Assembly (NCBI GenBank): GCA_033065855.1
Contig: JAVXUO010002902.1
Location: 96,001 to 160,000, forward strand
Reading direction: 5' to 3'
DNA length: 64,000 nt
From: Escallonia rubra
Lineage: Eukaryota; Streptophyta; Magnoliopsida; Escalloniales; Escalloniaceae
The position numbers were made by a program, and so were the translations under genes. This document shows, in pieces, positions 23,401-32,930 of this stretch (position 1 is its first letter; every line of letters starts with the position of its first letter). The notes below the pieces were generated by a model. That model worked only from the letters and a program-made list of their open reading frames with translations, was not told the origin of the DNA and searched no databases.

Positions 23401-26328
23401 TTACCATTTTCTGTATTTGTATCAGATCAAAAAATCAAAACAGTGTAAAAAAAGTGAACACGCCTCAAGGGTGTTTTCACCTTTTCTCAATCGTCCGCAT
23501 CTCGTGTCAGAGAAAACTCTGAAGAGTTAGGCATGGTTTCCACTGTTCACTCTTTTCTCTTACAACCTCTATGACCCCTACATGCATAGTCACGTCATAG
23601 CTCTCCTCTCTCCCCTTCCCTCTCTCCCTCTCTGCCTGTGGTTGATTTCTTATCTCCTTATTTTCAACGAGCAGATCCCCAACTACAACTCACTCCATTT
23701 CTCAAGCTGCCGAATTTATTAGAGAAGCTGCGGTCGAGTCATTTATTCCCCTTAGCTGCCGGAGACCCAGTACAGAGAAGACAGAGACGCCGCCTCCAGT
23801 TCAGCTACACATTTCCCTTCCATCCAGCGGATCTGTCAAAGCCTTGCCTCTTTCCTCCTGCCGAGTACCTACCATCTCCCTAACAAGCACCCAACGATCC
23901 GTGACCGGAGAGAACGAAGTCTGAGACTGAATAATGGGGTCCCGACGTGATGGTCATACTGATGAACTTCTTGGGAGATGTAAAAGGTGGGTATGGAGGA
24001 GTTATTGAGAAGATAAATAGAGGGTATAAAAATAATTTGTTAGGTTAAGGGTAGGGTTAAAATGGGAAAATATGGGTACAAATAGTGTAGGAAATCCAAA
24101 AAAGTTACTGAAAATGAAAATGGTAAACATACAAGATTAACTGAAAAAAGTAAAAACGAAAAACTGAAAAAAATGATAAAAGTACACGATCAGATTTCGG
24201 AACTGAATACAAGAATATGGAAAACAAAAACAGAAAAAAAAAAAACAGGATACTAAAAGCCTAAACGTACGGGGCCTTAAGTATCAGGCTGTTGTCAAGG
24301 GTTAGAGGCTGGGTAGGAGGCCTTTGAGAAAGAAAGGTACTTCAGACTTGATGAGCATAATATGGCAATAAAGCACTGGGCTTGGATGATTTCTCAATGG
24401 CCTACTTCAGCATTTTTGGAGCATTGTCCAGGAGGACGTGATGGATGCTTTCATATACCTTTTTCATGGTGATTGTTAGCAAAACAAAAGCCTTTTTACC
24501 ACTTTGGTGCCTAAAGCGACAGAGTTAACGAAACTGTGAATACGTATCCTTGAGGTGTGGTCTTTGCATAAAGGGAGGAGAAGAAGGTCGAAGATTTGGG
24601 ACTTGATTCCTCTTTGCTTGTTCTGGTGTATAAATTTTTGAAAACAAACAAGAAAGCTTTTTGATAATAGAGTATCTACAGTAAGAACCAAGTTTTGTAT
24701 ATGCAGACTCTATTCTGTTGGGATGAGGATCATGCGAAATCCATTAAGCCTTTGAGCCTTTAATGGATAATTTTGGTAGGCGTTTACGAGGTTAAGTCTT
24801 TTCCTTCTTGTAAACGGCAGCGCCCTTCTTTGGCATTTTTTTTTTTTATAAGATCTTATGAAACGACAGATTAGACATCAGTTAAGGTACCAAGACAGAA
24901 AAGGAATAATGCAACTTTATAAGGAGATGGAGCAAGTTTGAAGCAAATAGGAGGAGAGGTTCCAAAGAAGAACATGTATATCTAAGGAGGTCAGAGCAAT
25001 GAGTGGGTTGGATGATGTGGAGAAGTTCCAAATAAGTCCTACAAAGGGGAAGTTTCAAAGGAAGGATGAGAGATCAGATCTGCTATATGCTCAAGTACAT
25101 CCGGCCACTAAGAAGCAAAATGGGCATAATTCAAAGGACAATTTGGATTTGTGAACACACCAGGAAAAGTAAAACAAAACTTCAGCAAAACGATGGAGGT
25201 GAACCAGCTAGGAGAAGGTGAGAGAGAATAGCTTGAGATAGTTCAAACATACTCAATATAGGACTTTGGAGAAGTTGACATAACGGAGAAAAATAAAATA
25301 AAAATAATTGGTGAGCCAATTACATGCAACTTATCGCATCAGATGACTACATACAGATAGACATATCATATATGAATGAGAAAAACCCCTTTTCAACAAA
25401 TGCCAGTATGAGATAATTAATTTCCTCATCATTAAATCAGCTTGAATACAAAATTGGTAACGACATACCTTTCTCTCCATCGTAGAAGAGCCTCCAGAAG
25501 AGGTACAGGTGTATGTCGCGCTACCATAGCTAAGGAATCCAATACTTGCTCATAGGCCGGATCTGAAGGCCGAAGATATTGTCCATCCTGTAATTTCTCA
25601 CAAAAGCAGTGAAAGAATATACAAAGTCATGACAAGATGATCATCAAGAACCAGCAGTAGATTACATGAAAATACATTGGCATGCATATAGATGATTTAT
25701 TGTAGCACGTGATGATATAATACTGATGATACCCTTCAAAATCTGTAACCAAACTCCTCAATAACAATAGGTATAAGTACCAGCAGCAGTTGACATATTC
25801 CTCGTCCCTTTTATTTTAACCCCAGAATTGGTGATCCTTAGTTTGTTGGCAGGAATTAGCATCTATGGACATAGGCGATCAGTTTCCCTTACTTTCTATT
25901 ATCTTTCTGTTTTTGCGTTTTCTTGGTCTCATGAGCAACATTGACCAGCTTTAACTTGCACTGCAAACCTACCTGCTCTATCACCTTTTTAGACCTTGAC
26001 TGCACCTTGCTACAATTAAGGAGCAGGAGATACTGCTCGAGATAAACACTTGATCGTCCGATACACTACTTTTCTTCACCAAGTATAGATGTACTTCTAA
26101 CTCAGGTCAGCTACTTGTATTTACTCGAAACGTTGGGAAGAAACTCAAATTGACGGAAAACCCTAAAGGCTAAATCACATAACCAGTACACTGCAGAGTT
26201 AACAACAATACAATTAAGAAACGGACGATTACCTGTGCTTGAGCGGTTTCGATGCGGCGCCTAGCGAGCGGCAGGAACCGCTGCAACAGCGCGTCGACGA
26301 CCAGCTTCGCCGCGCTGCCCGCTTTCAT
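2436..26328 (-). CDS. FRY: FURRY-like cell morphogenesis protein (MOR2/PAG1 type), complete, 17 exons
   Basis: This is a giant ARM/HEAT-like scaffold of the Furry family (yeast Tao3p, fission yeast Mor2p, Drosophila Furry). The family works with NDR/LATS-type kinases in polarised growth. Exons, 5' to 3' on minus: 26328-26233, 25587-25469, 22710-22665, 17344-17272, 17187-17130, 15897-15802, 15288-15171, 15098-14832, 14745-14644, 14485-14128, 14011-13898, 12561-11945, 11824-11628, 9708-9486, 8568-8449, 6450-5677, 5504-2436. They total 6447 bases, an exact frame of 2148 residues, close to the roughly 2150 known for plant homologues. The start [18 protein letters not shown] matches the conserved N-terminus. 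Conserved blocks include [20 protein letters not shown] (exon 2), [20 protein letters not shown] (exon 4), [19 protein letters not shown] (exon 11) and [16 protein letters not shown] (exon 12). The last exon encodes nearly half the protein. Intron 11 is GC-AG. Several introns are swollen by transposons. No frameshift was seen. Confidence 0.95.
6451..7050 (-). other. FURRY intron 15, part without a recognised element
   Basis: AT-rich intron sequence between exon 16 and the Pack-MULE at 7051. It holds no splice-compatible coding block of the FURRY family and no repeat I recognise. Confidence 0.6.
7051..8369 (-). mobile_element. Pack-MULE carrying a ROH1/BPS1-like gene fragment, in FURRY intron 15
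   Basis: This is a non-autonomous Mutator-like element of 1319 bp. The terminal inverted repeats run about 65 bp and are diverged (roughly 70-75 percent by eye). The left end reads ggtttaactacagcagtgtc; the right end, inverted, reads gggttaattacaacagtatt. Both continue into a shared gaggttatgg block. The flanks carry a 9-bp target duplication with one mismatch, taaaagtta (7042-7050) and taaaactta (8370-8378), and 9 bp is the Mutator hallmark. Inside, on the minus strand, is a captured piece of a cellular gene (7341-7535). The rest (about 7900-8170) is GC-rich and not recognised. No transposase is present. Because the repeats have diverged, this insertion looks older than the MULE at 18035. 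Confidence 0.8.
7341..7535 (-). pseudogene. Captured 5' fragment of a ROH1/BYPASS1-like (DUF793) gene
   Basis: From ATG at 7535 the minus strand encodes about 65 residues starting MSATEYQGS. An Ala-rich stretch follows, then [18 protein letters not shown] and finally [19 protein letters not shown], after which the frame leaves the family and stops. This is the conserved N-terminus of plant ROH1/BPS1-like proteins, whose genes are typically intronless and encode about 400 residues; ROH1 binds exocyst EXO70. Sequence to about 7740, upstream of the ATG, may be captured 5' UTR. The fragment lacks the bulk of the domain and lies inside a MULE within the FURRY intron, in the same sense as FURRY. 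It is not expected to make a functional protein. The identification is from recalled family sequence and a database search was not run. Confidence 0.75.
8907..9194. mobile_element. SMART/TRIM-like short LTR element, in FURRY intron 14
   Basis: Two direct 54-bp repeats, 8907-8960 and 9141-9194, match at about 47 of 54 positions. Both start TGTTGGGC and contain tctaacagcttaagctttta. The right copy ends in CA, giving the TG...CA form of an LTR. Just left of the second copy is a purine-rich tract, gtgagggggagtgata, which suits a polypurine tract. After the first copy, agagctctggtttgg looks like what remains of a methionine-tRNA primer site after a small deletion. No open frame is present. The whole is about 288 bp, the size of SMART elements. 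I found no clear 5-bp target duplication. Confidence 0.55.
10285..10302 (+). repeat. Poly-C tract
   Basis: An uninterrupted run of C, just left of the hAT element in FURRY intron 13. Length is likely variable and prone to sequencing error. Confidence 0.85.
10504..11387. mobile_element. Non-autonomous hAT element (gggta family), in FURRY intron 13
   Basis: An 884-bp element flanked by a perfect 8-bp target duplication, cttgtcat (10496-10503 and 11388-11395). Termini are TAGACTTGGCAAA on the left and TTTTGCTAGGTCTA on the right, an inverted pair. The subterminal 100 bp at each end are packed with gggtacccgc/cgggta motifs in both orientations, typical transposase-binding clusters of plant hAT elements. 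The interior (10860-11160) is GC-rich with short frames but no transposase. It is the same family as the element at 41606 in the kanadaptin gene, with the same termini and orientation. Confidence 0.88.
12562..13897 (-). other. FURRY intron 11, GC-AG type
   Basis: The donor on the minus strand is ACTATAG|GCAAGC (exon 11 ends at 13898) and the acceptor is TTTTTCAG before ATGCTGTAACAAAAG (exon 12 starts at 12561). The joined frame reads [13 protein letters not shown], the conserved family sequence, so the GC donor position is fixed by the protein. No alternative GT nearby keeps the frame. The intron is 1336 bp and holds no recognised element. Confidence 0.85.
15898..17129 (-). other. FURRY intron 5, no recognised element
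   Basis: A 1232-bp AT-rich stretch between exons 5 and 6 of the FURRY gene. No coding block, terminal repeat pair or target duplication was found. Confidence 0.6.
17604..17683. repeat. 40-bp tandem duplication in FURRY intron 3
   Basis: Two adjacent 40-bp units, 17604-17643 and 17644-17683, both begin gacatcataa and end gggataatcgt, with about two differences. The duplication is young and intronic. Confidence 0.85.
18268..18309 (-). pseudogene. Captured histone H2B fragment, alpha-1 region
   Basis: The minus strand reads [14 protein letters not shown], the invariant start of the H2B histone fold in plants. The frame diverges immediately after the proline. The codons are GC-rich, as in plant H2B genes and unlike the surrounding intron. 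It lies downstream of the H2B tail fragment but is separated from it by the NUA-derived segment, so the H2B sequence is interrupted and cannot make a nucleosomal protein. Confidence 0.8.
18423..18612 (-). pseudogene. Captured fragment of the nuclear pore anchor gene NUA/TPR
   Basis: One minus-strand frame encodes about 63 residues matching the N-terminal coiled coil of plant NUA (TPR homologue), including [20 protein letters not shown] and a downstream [17 protein letters not shown] heptad-like stretch. NUA is a nuclear basket protein of over 2000 residues, so only a small part was captured. Family similarity is judged from memory. A BLASTP against plant NUA would settle it. Confidence 0.72.
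18731..18882 (-). pseudogene. Captured histone H2B N-terminal tail fragment
   Basis: The minus strand encodes about 50 residues of Lys/Ala/Pro-rich tail: [12 protein letters not shown], then [20 protein letters not shown], then GDKKKKKA. This pattern is specific to plant H2B tails. The initiator ATG expected just upstream is absent (the sequence there reads GTAGGCGACGCCG), and the frame is lost after the lysine cluster, where the NUA-derived segment follows. Confidence 0.8.
19559..19590 (+). repeat. (TC)n(AC)n microsatellite
   Basis: A compound simple repeat in the right half of the hAT element: a run of ct dinucleotides followed by ca dinucleotides. Confidence 0.85.
20821..21095. mobile_element. 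PIF/Harbinger-like MITE, in FURRY intron 3
   Basis: A 275-bp element with inverted ends GGGCCCGTACGTTTATAATA and, inverted from the right, GGGCCCTTACGTTTATGATA. Three-base flanks ttg sit at 20818-20820 and 21096-21098. A 3-bp duplication and GGGCCC-type ends fit PIF/Harbinger. Ends and AT-rich interior resemble the larger element at 23327. Confidence 0.72.
21662..22543. mobile_element. Non-autonomous hAT element (gaagcac family), copy 1, FURRY intron 3
   Basis: An 882-bp element with ends CTATGAAGCAC and GTGCTTCTTAG and a perfect 8-bp target duplication ctgatacc (21654-21661 and 22544-22551). The subterminal regions carry many ggtgcgg and ccgcaccc motifs in inverted arrangement. The interior holds short GC-rich frames and no transposase. 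It is homologous, in inverted orientation, to the element at 53955 in RPOT. Confidence 0.85.
23327..24276. mobile_element. PIF/Harbinger-like element, in FURRY intron 2
   Basis: A 950-bp element with inverted ends GGCCCCGTACGTTTAGAG and, inverted from the right, GGCCCCGTACGTTTAGGC, and a TTA target duplication (23324-23326 and 24277-24279). TTA/TAA duplication is the PIF/Harbinger signature. The interior has a C/T-rich segment at 23540-23880 and no recognisable transposase. Confidence 0.78.
24277..25468 (-). other. FURRY intron 2, part without a recognised element
   Basis: Sequence between the Harbinger element and exon 2. It contains moderately purine-rich sequence (24880-25260) with no family exon and no clear repeat ends. 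It could be old transposon debris. Confidence 0.5.
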
Positions 26329-29300
26329 TTCCTCGACTAAGTCTAACTTTGAAGCCGGATTTCAGCGCAGCTGATCCCTAATTCGACAACCAACTAATCA
26401 CTTGCGGAACAACCTTTGATACACGGAATGTACACACAAAATTGTGCGCTGGTATGCGATTATAATACATGTGCTGTGAGAGTTGAGATGCGATTCGATG
26501 AAACTCCGTAAAAAGCGGAGGGAGAGGCGTAGTCTGGGACGCACCTGGGGACTGAGAGTGGAATTTGCTCCTTTCTTCCGCTAAAAATTTTGCCCCGGTG
26601 TTTGTTCTCATTTCGAACTCCGATTAAAGGCATGTTGCTTTGTTGGCAGCTGTTGTGGGGCTCAAACTGGGCCAATCTCCTGATTTACTAGATGATGATG
26701 ACGTGGCAGTTAATTTTTTTTTAAGGGAACAACTAAATCAATACTACAAAACAAAAAATCTCTTTGTCCCAAAAAATTTGTTCTTTTTTTACTTGACACG
26801 CATATTAAGGATATAAATCATATACTATGTATTTTCTATTTCACCCGGAGGCGGAGGAGGTGGGAGAAGGGAAGTAAATCTAGTAATAGAAAACCGGTCG
26901 GTTAAGTCTTAGATATGAATAGAGAGAAATGAAATAAAATAAGTGTAAACGGGATAAAAAGAAAAAATACATACATAATCTTTTTAGTTTAGAAGGTAAG
27001 AAAATTATTTTGAACGGTTAAAAAAGAAAATATGATCAATTCTTCTGGTATGGAGGGAATAATAAAAACAATAATGATCGAGTAACCAGACTAAGAAAAG
27101 TGATATATAATTGGGTAACATGTTCATGGAATATAAAGATCAAAAGGATAATTGACCGTAAATTCTAAACTGGATGAACTGAATCAAAAGAATTCAGTAA
27201 TAACGAAAACTTTGTAGAATACATAAATCGACAAATGTAGGCCCCACTCTAAATGTTTCAGTAAGCTACGTTAGTGAATCTTTTCTTCAATGCTGAAAAT
27301 TAGTATTTAATGACAACTAAAATGACAATAATAATGAAGTGATAATGCTAATACCAGGAAATATATCTAATATGTAGACTAATGTCAAATACGAATGAGT
27401 TGAACTCTCACATTATAAATATTGATATAATCAAACGGATAGTTTAAAAGAAATGAAATATATAGACGATATAAACTAAGTAAAGTTACAATCTTCTATG
27501 TATATATCTATATCTATACTACTTATAAAAGTGTGAATGAGTTGAACAAGAATACCATTCATATATTTTTGAATCACTCAATTGTCATTTCAAATACAAT
27601 TAACATGCCTAAAATCTAGATTCTTTTAACAAGCCCACTTTTTTCACTTTAATAAAAGTTACAATTAATAGATAGATGTCTCTTCTACTTCTCATGACAC
27701 TTTCATTTAATATATGAATTTATTTTAATATCCTTTACAACTTGATGCTTGGTATAGATTTATATTGACGTTATTTACAACATGATACTTTGTGTAGAAT
27801 AGGATGTGAAACACATGACCATAGCATCTTATATACTAATTTTAACAATTATTTAAAAAAAATGATCATTAGTTAATAATGGTTTTTGCTTACTATAGAT
27901 AAATTACACTCTCGTTTTCTCTTAACAGATAACTGGTTGTCTTTTATGTTGGCAATGAAAATTTGATAATACACTTCAATGAAAAAAGAAGGCAAAATAT
28001 TGGACATGCTTAAACTATTTTGCTCTCTTGCACTTTGATGTAAGACCTAATGTCGCGTGTGTGTGCGCGTGTCTGAGAGAGTGCGCTTGTGTATAGTGGA
28101 TATGTATAATTTATTTTTAGATACAAATGCCCTTATACACTTTTACATATTACATCAATACTTTTCAAATGTTACAATCTCGATAATTGCTGGTTTATCT
28201 CAAATCGCTGTAACGTTCCCTTTTCATGTAAACGACTCTACACCTCCTGCATACATCTCCCATAATTTAATTATTATAACTTATCCGTCTCCACTATATT
28301 AATTGGAAAAATGATTCTATATCCAAAGTCTGTTTAGAGGTAACTTAATTCTATATTCTTAAGCTTAGCTGATTAATATAACGAAGGCTAATATCCTTTT
28401 TAAGTATGTAAGTTCGAAATGAGTGTTAATTTAAGAGTTTATCTAGCTTCCAATTCTATGAAGGTAACCTCCCTAAGCTCTTCTAATATTTACAAACTTT
28501 GACTTTTTTAGGACGAGGCATTATAATTATGAGGTCTATTTTAGGTGTCAGCTTTTACCGTACATGTCATATTATTATCAGCACCAAGATTCTAATATTT
28601 TTTCCCGGGAAAAAATTGTTCTGCATATAAAATGGTGAGAGTCAAGCATTTACTTTTCAGGATGGAGCATTTATTCGATGTTAAATGACTAATATGCAAT
28701 ATGATTAACGGAGATTATGTCTAAGTCGTTAATAACTTTGAAAACATCCCATGTACTAGATACGGAGAGCTATCGAATATGGAGTGAGACACCCAACCCT
28801 CCAAAACAAATTTATTAAGTTATTATTACAAAATTGTGAATATGTAAACGTTATTTGACTACGTGTACGGTTTGAATATTCTATTATTGTATATGATGAA
28901 GTCACTTTCTCGCTTTTATAAATTATGCCTTATAGGTTTAATCAAAGAGAAAAGTAAAAGAAAATTATTGCTAAGAGCTAAAAAAATAGATTTTGTGAAT
29001 CACAAAAATCGAAAAAGCCTATTCGTAACCATGCAAAAATAGCCATGCCCGAAAATAACCTACAAAGTTATGAAATCATTTGCTCTTGAGAAATTAGCAC
29101 ACAATAAATTTTTATTTAAAAACGTTGAAGTTACATGTCAATGACTCATTTATAATGAAATAAGAATTGTAACGTGCTTGAGGCCCTAACCGGATACTTC
29201 TTCTTATTTATAAAACTGAACATGTTTTCTAAAATTTGTATGGCATCGTGATGATTTCTAAAAGCAAAAAACATAATTGTTTTACAAATATGATACAGTA

Positions 29301-30176
29301 ACCATCCTTCATTTTATCTTTTGATTCTATTCTTACTCCAAAGTCCCATCACGCATCCACATGAATTTTTTTTATACCATCTTCTTCTAATTTAATGAGA
29401 ATAATGGTCAATATTCAAATCAGAGGCTGTTTGAAAATTATCGAGATAAAACACGCTCAATTGTAGAGAACCATACTTGTATAAATGATACGGGTTACAG
29501 TCAATTTATGTTAGTAAAGTACTTATTTAAGTACACTCACAAGACACACGGAAAAATAAACCAAAGTTCTTGAAGTAAATGCATTGAAGAAAATTTTAGC
29601 ATGTTACAACCTAAATATAAAAGTTAACGTGACTAAATAGTATACAAACATTCACATTAACTAAATATAGACATCAAGAGGGTCAAAAGAATATACCATT
29701 TAGTCTAAGTTAGCGTTCGAGAAATACAACTATCACAATCTTTAATAGATGAAATGCTTTTAGTATTAACTAGACGTCCAACACTCTAGCTACATTGATA
29801 CTACAGGAATGTATATCTCTATCTCTAATAATATTAGTGCAATATTTTCATATTGACCAGTAGAACGTGAGAGGGGTTTCTGAAATAGTTTGGCCACTAG
29901 ATTTATCTAGAGAGACTGTAACCTTTAATATTACCATGTTGTTGTTTCATGACTTGAAAAATTTTGACATTAAGTTTTTTTTAGGTCTTACATGAAATAT
30001 ACGTGGTTGAAAAAGGTGATTGTCATGCTTGTTCCATGTTTATGAATTCCTTCTACGAGTAAAATATTTTGACTTGCACCCATATTCTCATATGTCAGTT
30101 GCTTAGCAACCAATATGTTGAATTGTGTATTTACTTTCTCTTAAAATTTTACTTGATTTTTGTTATGATGCATATT
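26329..30176. other. FURRY upstream region and AT-rich intergenic stretch
   Basis: About 350 bp next to the FURRY start codon should hold its 5' UTR and core promoter. Beyond about 26700 the sequence is strongly AT-rich, with no gene-like frame, up to the retroelement at 30190. A candidate Helitron start lies at 27513. Confidence 0.6.
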
Positions 30177-31580
30177 GATTTTTCTAATTTTTTTTATTTA
30201 TTATTATTTTTTTGATAATAAGAGAATTGCATTGATAATTTAAAGATACACAGTCGCTCTGTTGTAGAGCTTACAGACATTATCGGTCACGACATTTCCG
30301 TGACTCAGTATACATGACCATGAAGGCCGACACTAACAAACACCTAATAAATTTATACACATTACAATTGAATTAAAGCAGAGCATATCCTACACTTTAA
30401 CTCAACTTAAAGTAACATGCAAATTTACAGGTGAAAACTGAACATAAATAAAAACACACTATAAGTGGTAGCAATAACGCAGACAATCGGTAACCGCACG
30501 ATACAAAGGTGAGCACACTGTTTAAGAGTCCATCACACCTCCCAGGATCTACAACACCGCAATGTCCATCATTCGACTAACCCGTAATAAATCCGAACCA
30601 AAATGCCACAATATAGGGCGGAGGGACCACAACTCATCCACATCTAACCAAACTACCCAAAGTAGACACGTAGGATGCTCGAACCTAGAAAAGAGCCCTA
30701 CCCCCCCCCCCCCCCCAAACAAAAACCCCTGCCCAGAGCTGATTACCCAAAACCCAAAGGCAAATCTCTACCCCCATTCCCCCTCCCCGGGTCCCGCAAC
30801 CCCCCCATTACAAGCTCAAAAGAAACTCTCCCTGCACCCCCTGCACCCCTCCCCCCCCCGCGAGACCCTATCCCCCCCAACCCCCCTCCCAAGACTCCCG
30901 GGACTCCAAGAAACAACCCCAGAACCACAGCTAAGCCCCTCGAACCCGAGCCCTCCTACTGCTACAAGGACCAACCAACCAAATAACCACAACCCGAACC
31001 TCCACCACTGAAGCACAAGAAACGGATAAAAAACGGAATTGAAAGCCTGAAGGAGTATTTAGAATGACAGTCAAAAAGCCCCGGCGAAGATCCGGTCGCC
31101 GCTGGTGAGTTTTCGATCGCCGCCGGTGAGTTTCCGGCCGCCGTCGGTGAGATTCCGGCCACATCCGGCGAACATTGGAAAAAGCGTCGATCGAGCAGAT
31201 CTACAGAGATCTACGTAGATCGACCAAGATCGGAGACAAACCATGATGTTGCCGTCTCCGTTCAAATTCCGGTGAGACGCCCTGCCACTGCCTTCCCGCC
31301 GCTTGTACCGCCGGCCACCAATCGATCACTTCCTAAAGCATACCACCACAGTAGACATAAAGACGAGGCTAAAGCTGAGGCGCCGGCTGCCGCCCCACAC
31401 GCGCAGAGGCACGGTGGGGCGGCCATGGTGACTTCTGTGGGTTTTGGGTGTTTAGAGAGAAGGCTGGGAGAGAGAAGGCAGACGCTGCCAATGCATTGTT
31501 TTTTTTGATCTTGTGTTGGATTTTTCTAATTATGAACCCTTTAAATATTGATATTCACGTGCAATGCACGTCTACTCGAT
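27513..31580 (+). mobile_element. Candidate Helitron, interrupted by a retroelement
   Basis: The left end reads a|TCTATACTACTTATAAAAG, typical of plant Helitron 5' ends. Near 31557-31571 a perfect 7-bp stem, ACGTGCA-a-TGCACGT, preceded by AT-rich sequence and followed by ctact, resembles a Helitron 3' hairpin, but I do not see a clean CTRR end, so the right border is uncertain. The poly(A) retroelement at 30190-31518 would have inserted inside it. Without that the element would be about 2.7 kb, AT-rich and without a Rep/helicase frame. Confidence 0.35.
30190..31518 (-). mobile_element. Non-autonomous poly(A) retroelement (LINE-like), copy A
   Basis: Read on the minus strand, the element ends in ...ttatcaatgcaattctcttattatc followed by an A-rich tail (30190-30214 on plus), as plant L1-type LINEs do. 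A perfect 13-bp target duplication, gatttttctaatt, lies at 30177-30189 and 31519-31531. The 5' part contains ATGGCCGCCCCACC (about 31411-31425) and repeated tcgccgg-type motifs. The middle is a C-rich block on plus with a long C run at about 30700-30715. No reverse transcriptase is present. It is homologous over its whole length to copy B at 47950. Confidence 0.75.
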
Positions 31581-32215
31581 AAAACATATAAATGAAGCTA
31601 AAAAACACGACCAAAGAGATTTTTTTTATTTCTTTAAGCGACACGTAAAAGGGTGGCAATGGGCGGGTTGGGTCGAAAAAATAAGGGTAAAAAACAGGCT
31701 GGGTCAGAAATGGGTCCAACCCAAATCTGACCCAACAAGGCTTGGGTTGGCACGGGTTGGGTCAAAAACGGGTCAGACAACAAGCCCGACCCAACCCGAA
31801 CCAACCCGTTACTTTTTTTTTTGGGCAAAAAAAGTGATGCATTTACTGTAATCATTGAAATATTTTTGTTATATTTCTGTTTTGGCAAAGCATAGATATA
31901 GGTTTTTGTTGCTAAATTAGGCTGCTAAGATACACTAGTAACCTCATCCAAATGAAATTCATTGAGCAAGCGAAATAGAAGTTAACACCATTCTTTTCAA
32001 GCATAAGAAAATCCCATGATCTTAAGGCTGCTGCTGAGCATCCATGTACCCAGCATCAACAAGAACCTTCTCCCTATGATTGGCAGATACAATTTCAGCA
32101 TAGCTTCACCACTATGTAGAACTCTTTGCATACTCATCTGCTCTTGTTAGCCTCCGGCTTCTACGTTCTTCCTCTTTCATTGTTCTTCCTTCATGCAAGC
32201 ACATTTCAAACATCA

Positions 32216-32239
32216 CATACACACACACACACACACACA
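32216..32239 (+). repeat. (AC)n microsatellite
   Basis: A run of ac dinucleotides inside the truncated hAT element. Confidence 0.9.
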
Positions 32240-32297
32240 TGAAAATAGTCAATACCCAGCTGGTTGGTCCATTATGTTTCAAACATCACAAAATAGA

Positions 32298-32423
32298 CTC
32301 AATAGTCAATACCCATCTCAGATCAACGCAAGTAATGGAAAGAAAAAACAGAAGAAGAAACTCAATAGTCAATACCCATCTCAGATCAACGCAAGTACTG
32401 GAAAGAAAAAACAGAAGAAGAAA
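32298..32423. repeat. 63-bp tandem duplication
   Basis: Two adjacent 63-bp units, 32298-32360 and 32361-32423, both begin ctcaatagtcaatacccatc. They differ at one base (agtaatgg against agtactgg). A partial third copy of the motif atagtcaataccca occurs at about 32246. Confidence 0.9.
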
Positions 32424-32930
32424 CAGAATGGACCAACCAACTGGATCTCTCTACAGAACCGGAGCTTGGAGAAGAACTACCGGTGGTTGCCGATCTTGAA
32501 GCGCTCCTCGAACCAAGCCTTGACCTCCTTGGCGGCTGTGATATTCCTGTCACGCGACTGGGATTTAGGAGTCAGGGAAATCGAAAAAGAGGCTGCCGGC
32601 GATAGAGAAGGGGATTGCCTGCGCATGGGAAAATATACTAGGGTGATGGAGAGAGGCTCCACCGGAGATGGTGGTGGCTGTCACGGTCGCAGGAAGGCGC
32701 CGACGGCAGTGTGAAGTTCAGTGTTCTCTTCTGATTTAGGGTTTTTTTATGTGTCTTGTAGTTATAGGGACCCGTTTTGGACCCGCGGGTCGAGTGACCC
32801 AACCCGTTCAGACCCTTTTTAATTTGAGCAACCCAATTCTGACCCGCGGGTCGAGCGATCATTCTATGGGTTTGATTGGGTTGACCGTAGAGAATAAAAA
32901 TAAACGGATTGGGTTGGGTTGTATGGGTTG

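Larger units (their letters stand above)
31651..32930. mobile_element. hAT-like element (gggttgggtc family), right end missing
   Basis: The left end begins gggtggcaatgggcgggttg and is followed by about 150 bp packed with gggttgggtc and gacccaaccc motifs, the usual subterminal arrangement of this hAT family. A matching dense cluster lies at 32764-32930. The expected mirror-image terminus (ending in attgccaccc) is absent: the cluster stops directly against the inverted repeat at 32931. No 8-bp target duplication could be found, consistent with a lost right end. The interior contains a microsatellite and a 63-bp tandem duplication. Confidence 0.6.

Noticed and set aside
30562..31011. Pro-rich frame of 149 residues on plus
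   Set aside because: It reads the C-rich centre of the retroelement on the wrong strand and is low complexity.
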